Below, in pieces: positions 5,262 through 6,487 of a stretch of DNA of 6,487 nt. The stretch is from Mycobacterium sp. (GTDB lineage: Bacteria; Actinomycetota; Actinomycetes; Mycobacteriales; Mycobacteriaceae): the NCBI GenBank assembly GCA_029256565.1, contig JAQSXQ010000110.1, positions 1-6,487 on the forward strand, read 5' to 3'. A program made the translations under genes and the position numbers. Positions within the stretch are counted from its first letter, which is position 1. Each line of letters begins with the position of its first letter. The notes beneath the pieces were generated by a model. That model made no database searches, was not told the origin of the DNA, and saw only the letters and a list, made by a program, of their open reading frames with translations.

Positions 5262-5747
5262 ATGACGACACCGCCGACGCCGGCCGGCCGGTATCCCGAA
5301 CCCGACGACTCGGAGTCGACCGGGCACGCGGCGCATCCCGTGGAGCCCGAGCGGTTCGAACTGCCCACGTTCGAGACGTTCGAGACACCACCGTTCGAGT
5401 CCATCTCCTCGGGCTCGTTCGAGACACCACCCGCGCCGCCACCGTCCCCGGCTGTGACCGGCGAACCGCTGGCACCGGCCGCGCCCGAGCCGCCGTCGGC
5501 ACCAGAGGTTCCCGAACCGCCGGCGTTCATCACTCCACCTCCTGTCGCCCAGGCGACGCACGCGGCGTACGGGCAGTCGCATCAGCAACAGCAGGTCACG
5601 TGGCATGACCCCAGCCAGACTCCGGCGCCCGCCGTGCCGACCGCTCTCAAGAATTCGGGTGCCGGCCGCGCCCGCCTCGTCTGGCTGGGCCTGGCGGCCA
5701 TCCTGCTGGTGATCCTCGCCGTGGTGCTGTACCTCGTCCTGACCTGA
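5262..5747 (+). CDS. Proline-rich tail-anchored membrane protein of unknown function
   Basis: I do not recognise this 161-residue protein. Residues 1-130 are low-complexity, rich in Pro, Glu, Ala and Thr, and probably disordered. A short Phe-Glu-Thr/Ser repeat (FETFETPPFES, then FETPP) occupies about 37-57, and a QQQQ run lies at 108-111. Residues 138-160 are one strongly hydrophobic membrane helix, preceded by Arg136 and Arg138 and followed by a single Thr. The protein therefore probably faces the cytoplasm with nothing beyond the membrane. There is no N-terminal signal peptide. The ATG at 5262 has an excellent ribosome binding site, GGGGAGGA, ending 8 bases upstream. It follows the MBL gene by 101 bases and precedes the DUF4012-like gene by 162, all on the same strand. 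The good start signals make it a real gene. Confidence 0.85.
   Translation: MTTPPTPAGRYPEPDDSESTGHAAHPVEPERFELPTFETFETPPFESISSGSFETPPAPPPSPAVTGEPLAPAAPEPPSAPEVPEPPAFITPPPVAQATHAAYGQSHQQQQVTWHDPSQTPAPAVPTALKNSGAGRARLVWLGLAAILLVILAVVLYLVLT
5369..5431 (+). repeat. Short repeated GTTCGAGA motif inside the proline-rich gene
   Basis: GTTCGAGA occurs at 5369, 5378 and 5417, with a one-base variant (GTTCGAGT) at 5393. The copies encode the Phe-Glu-Thr/Ser units of the protein. The 15-base unit beginning gttcgagacacc is repeated exactly at 5378 and 5417, suggesting recent local duplication or strong selection on the peptide motif. Confidence 0.65.
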
Positions 5748-5754
5748 TCGGCGA

Positions 5755-5780
5755 CCGAGTTCTCGGAGCGAACCTTCGCT
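5755..5780. repeat. Two adjacent perfect palindromes after the proline-rich gene
   Basis: Bases 5755-5766 (ccgag-tt-ctcgg) and 5767-5780 (agcgaa-cc-ttcgct) are directly adjacent perfect inverted repeats, starting 8 bases after the stop codon. In RNA they would make two short stem-loops without a U-tract. A transcript-end or mRNA-stabilising role is plausible, as is a protein-binding site. The rest of the gap up to 5845 shows nothing further that I can support. Confidence 0.45.
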
Positions 5781-5845
5781 GAAATCGCATTCGGCGACAC
5801 GAGACCGGGTCCGATCTCCGGTTCGACCGAGCACCTGCACGTCCG

Positions 5846-5874
5846 TTGACAGTGCAGATGCCCTCTGCAACGCT
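5846..5874 (+). promoter_or_regulatory. Candidate promoter with operator-like inverted repeat upstream of the DUF4012-like gene
   Basis: A consensus TTGACA (5846-5851) is followed after 17 bases by AACGCT (5869-5874), which lacks the first T of TANNNT but carries an extended TGC just upstream. The spacer contains tgcaga (5853-5858) and tctgca (5864-5869), a perfect six-base inverted repeat with a five-base centre. A dimeric repressor bound there would block RNA polymerase. The predicted start is near 5881, giving a leader of about 29 bases. Confidence 0.5.
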
Positions 5875-5909
5875 GAAGGCGACACGCCGGGGGGCGGGCT
5901 GGGGGGCCG

Positions 5910-6487
5910 ATGTCCAGGATTGCTGAATTCTCGAGCTACCGCGAACGGCCCCGGGACGTGTCGGTCTCCGTCTCGCGCCGGCCGAAGTGGCCATTGGCGA
6001 TCGCGGCACTGCTGCTGGCGATCGGCGCGTTCACCGCGGGTCTCGTCTACCAGGCCACGGAAGCGACGTCCCATCTCGCCGAAGCCCACGAGAGCGTGGT
6101 TCACGCCAAGGATGCCCTCGCCGCAGGCGACACGGCCGCAGCCGCACAGTGGGTCGAGCGAGCGCGGATCAACGCAGAGAACGCCCATCGCTCCGCTCAT
6201 TCGGTGTCGTGGAGCATCGCGGCCGCCGTCCCCTGGGTAGGCAGTCCGTTGGAGACGGAACGGCAGATGTCCGACGTGATGCTCGGGCTGACCGAACGGG
6301 TTCTGGGCCCGGCCGTTGCATTGGCGAAGGATGTCTCCCCCGAACGCTTGCTCAGCCGCGATGAAGGGTTTCGCCCCGGAACCCTGCGCGACAACGCACC
6401 ACGACTCGACGACATCGCACGGGACGCTGCAGCGCTCGACGCTCAGACGAAGTCGATCCCGGAACCTGCCTACCTCACCGCCGTCGG
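5910..6487 (+). CDS. Membrane-anchored DUF4012-like protein, N-terminal part (runs off window)
   Basis: An open frame runs from ATG 5910 to the window end, giving 192 complete codons. The basic N-terminus (RRPKWP, 23-28) precedes one membrane helix at about 28-48, and the rest is predicted to lie outside the membrane. Residues about 52-100 are Ala-rich and helical. They lead to SWSIAAAVPWVGSPLETERQ (100-119), resembling the Pro-x-x-Gly region after the helical start of actinobacterial DUF4012 proteins. That family is uncharacterised and is often found with envelope polysaccharide genes. An in-frame TGA at 5874-5876 with no other start codon before 5910 fixes the 5' limit. The Shine-Dalgarno is unclear, since the G-run at 5901-5906 is very close to the ATG. 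The family call is by pattern and moderate; the reading frame is firm. Confidence 0.82.
   Translation, partial: MSRIAEFSSYRERPRDVSVSVSRRPKWPLAIAALLLAIGAFTAGLVYQATEATSHLAEAHESVVHAKDALAAGDTAAAAQWVERARINAENAHRSAHSVSWSIAAAVPWVGSPLETERQMSDVMLGLTERVLGPAVALAKDVSPERLLSRDEGFRPGTLRDNAPRLDDIARDAAALDAQTKSIPEPAYLTAV

Noticed and set aside
4243..5502. A 419-codon minus-strand open frame opposite the MBL and proline-rich genes
   Set aside because: It is antisense to the MBL gene, has shadow-type composition, and would run across the divergent promoter region.
5767..5780. Possible SOS (LexA) box, from the CGAAC sequence near the palindrome
   Set aside because: The required GAAC-N4-GTTC symmetry is absent.
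5208..6200. A 330-codon minus-strand frame opposite the last two genes
   Set aside because: Arg/Gly-rich shadow of the proline-rich coding strand; the plus-strand frames have good start signals and membrane segments.
5920..6364. Two plus-strand frames (5920-6240 and 5987-6364) overlapping the last gene
   Set aside because: The frame from 5910 is open to the window end and encodes a coherent membrane anchor and DUF4012-like sequence; these two are Arg/Ser/Pro-rich alternatives.

Overview
The window looks like chromosomal core DNA from a high-GC, mycolic-acid-producing actinobacterium (order Mycobacteriales). Gordonia, Williamsia, Rhodococcus or a relative seems more likely than Mycobacterium sensu stricto, but the genus cannot be fixed by eye. 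Three things support this. GC content is high and GTG starts are common. The three FAS-II dehydratase genes hadA, hadB and hadC lie between translation genes. The gene order (rpmG, hadA, hadB, hadC, tRNA-Trp, secE, nusG, rplK, rplA, with a divergent metallo-beta-lactamase-fold gene) is the one I recall from the Mycobacterium tuberculosis Rv0634c-Rv0641 region.

Right-to-left block (minus strand, about 4310 down to 1). A candidate promoter precedes tRNA-Thr(GGT) and tRNA-Met(CAT). These are followed by rpmG (L33, zinc-ribbon form), hadA, hadB and hadC. hadA overlaps hadB by 14 bases, and hadB and hadC are 3 bases apart. After a 141-base gap come tRNA-Trp(CCA), secE, nusG, rplK, and the first 28 codons of rplA, which is cut by the window edge. 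The block thus joins tRNA supply, ribosomal proteins, the SecE translocase subunit and the transcription factor NusG with the enzyme that dehydrates 3-hydroxyacyl-ACP during meromycolate elongation. Five of the eight protein genes on this strand start with GTG.

Left-to-right block (plus strand, 4393 to 6487). A metallo-beta-lactamase-fold hydrolase of the glyoxalase-II-like group (Rv0634c type) appears to be leaderless. It is followed by a proline-rich protein of unknown function that ends in a single C-terminal membrane anchor. Last comes the N-terminal 192 codons of a membrane protein resembling DUF4012 proteins, behind a promoter whose spacer holds a perfect inverted repeat.

No clearly new biological system is visible; most of the window is conserved core genome. 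The points most worth following are these. Three HadA/HadC positions tied to thiacetazone/isoxyl resistance in M. tuberculosis differ from that species (HadA Ser61, HadC Ile85, HadC Ala157). The rplK-rplA spacer holds a long hairpin flanked by 10-base direct repeats. A perfect palindrome abuts the tRNA-Trp 5' end, and a strong hairpin lies between rpmG and hadA. The promoter of the last gene has an operator-like repeat. The proline-rich tail-anchored protein is uncharacterised.
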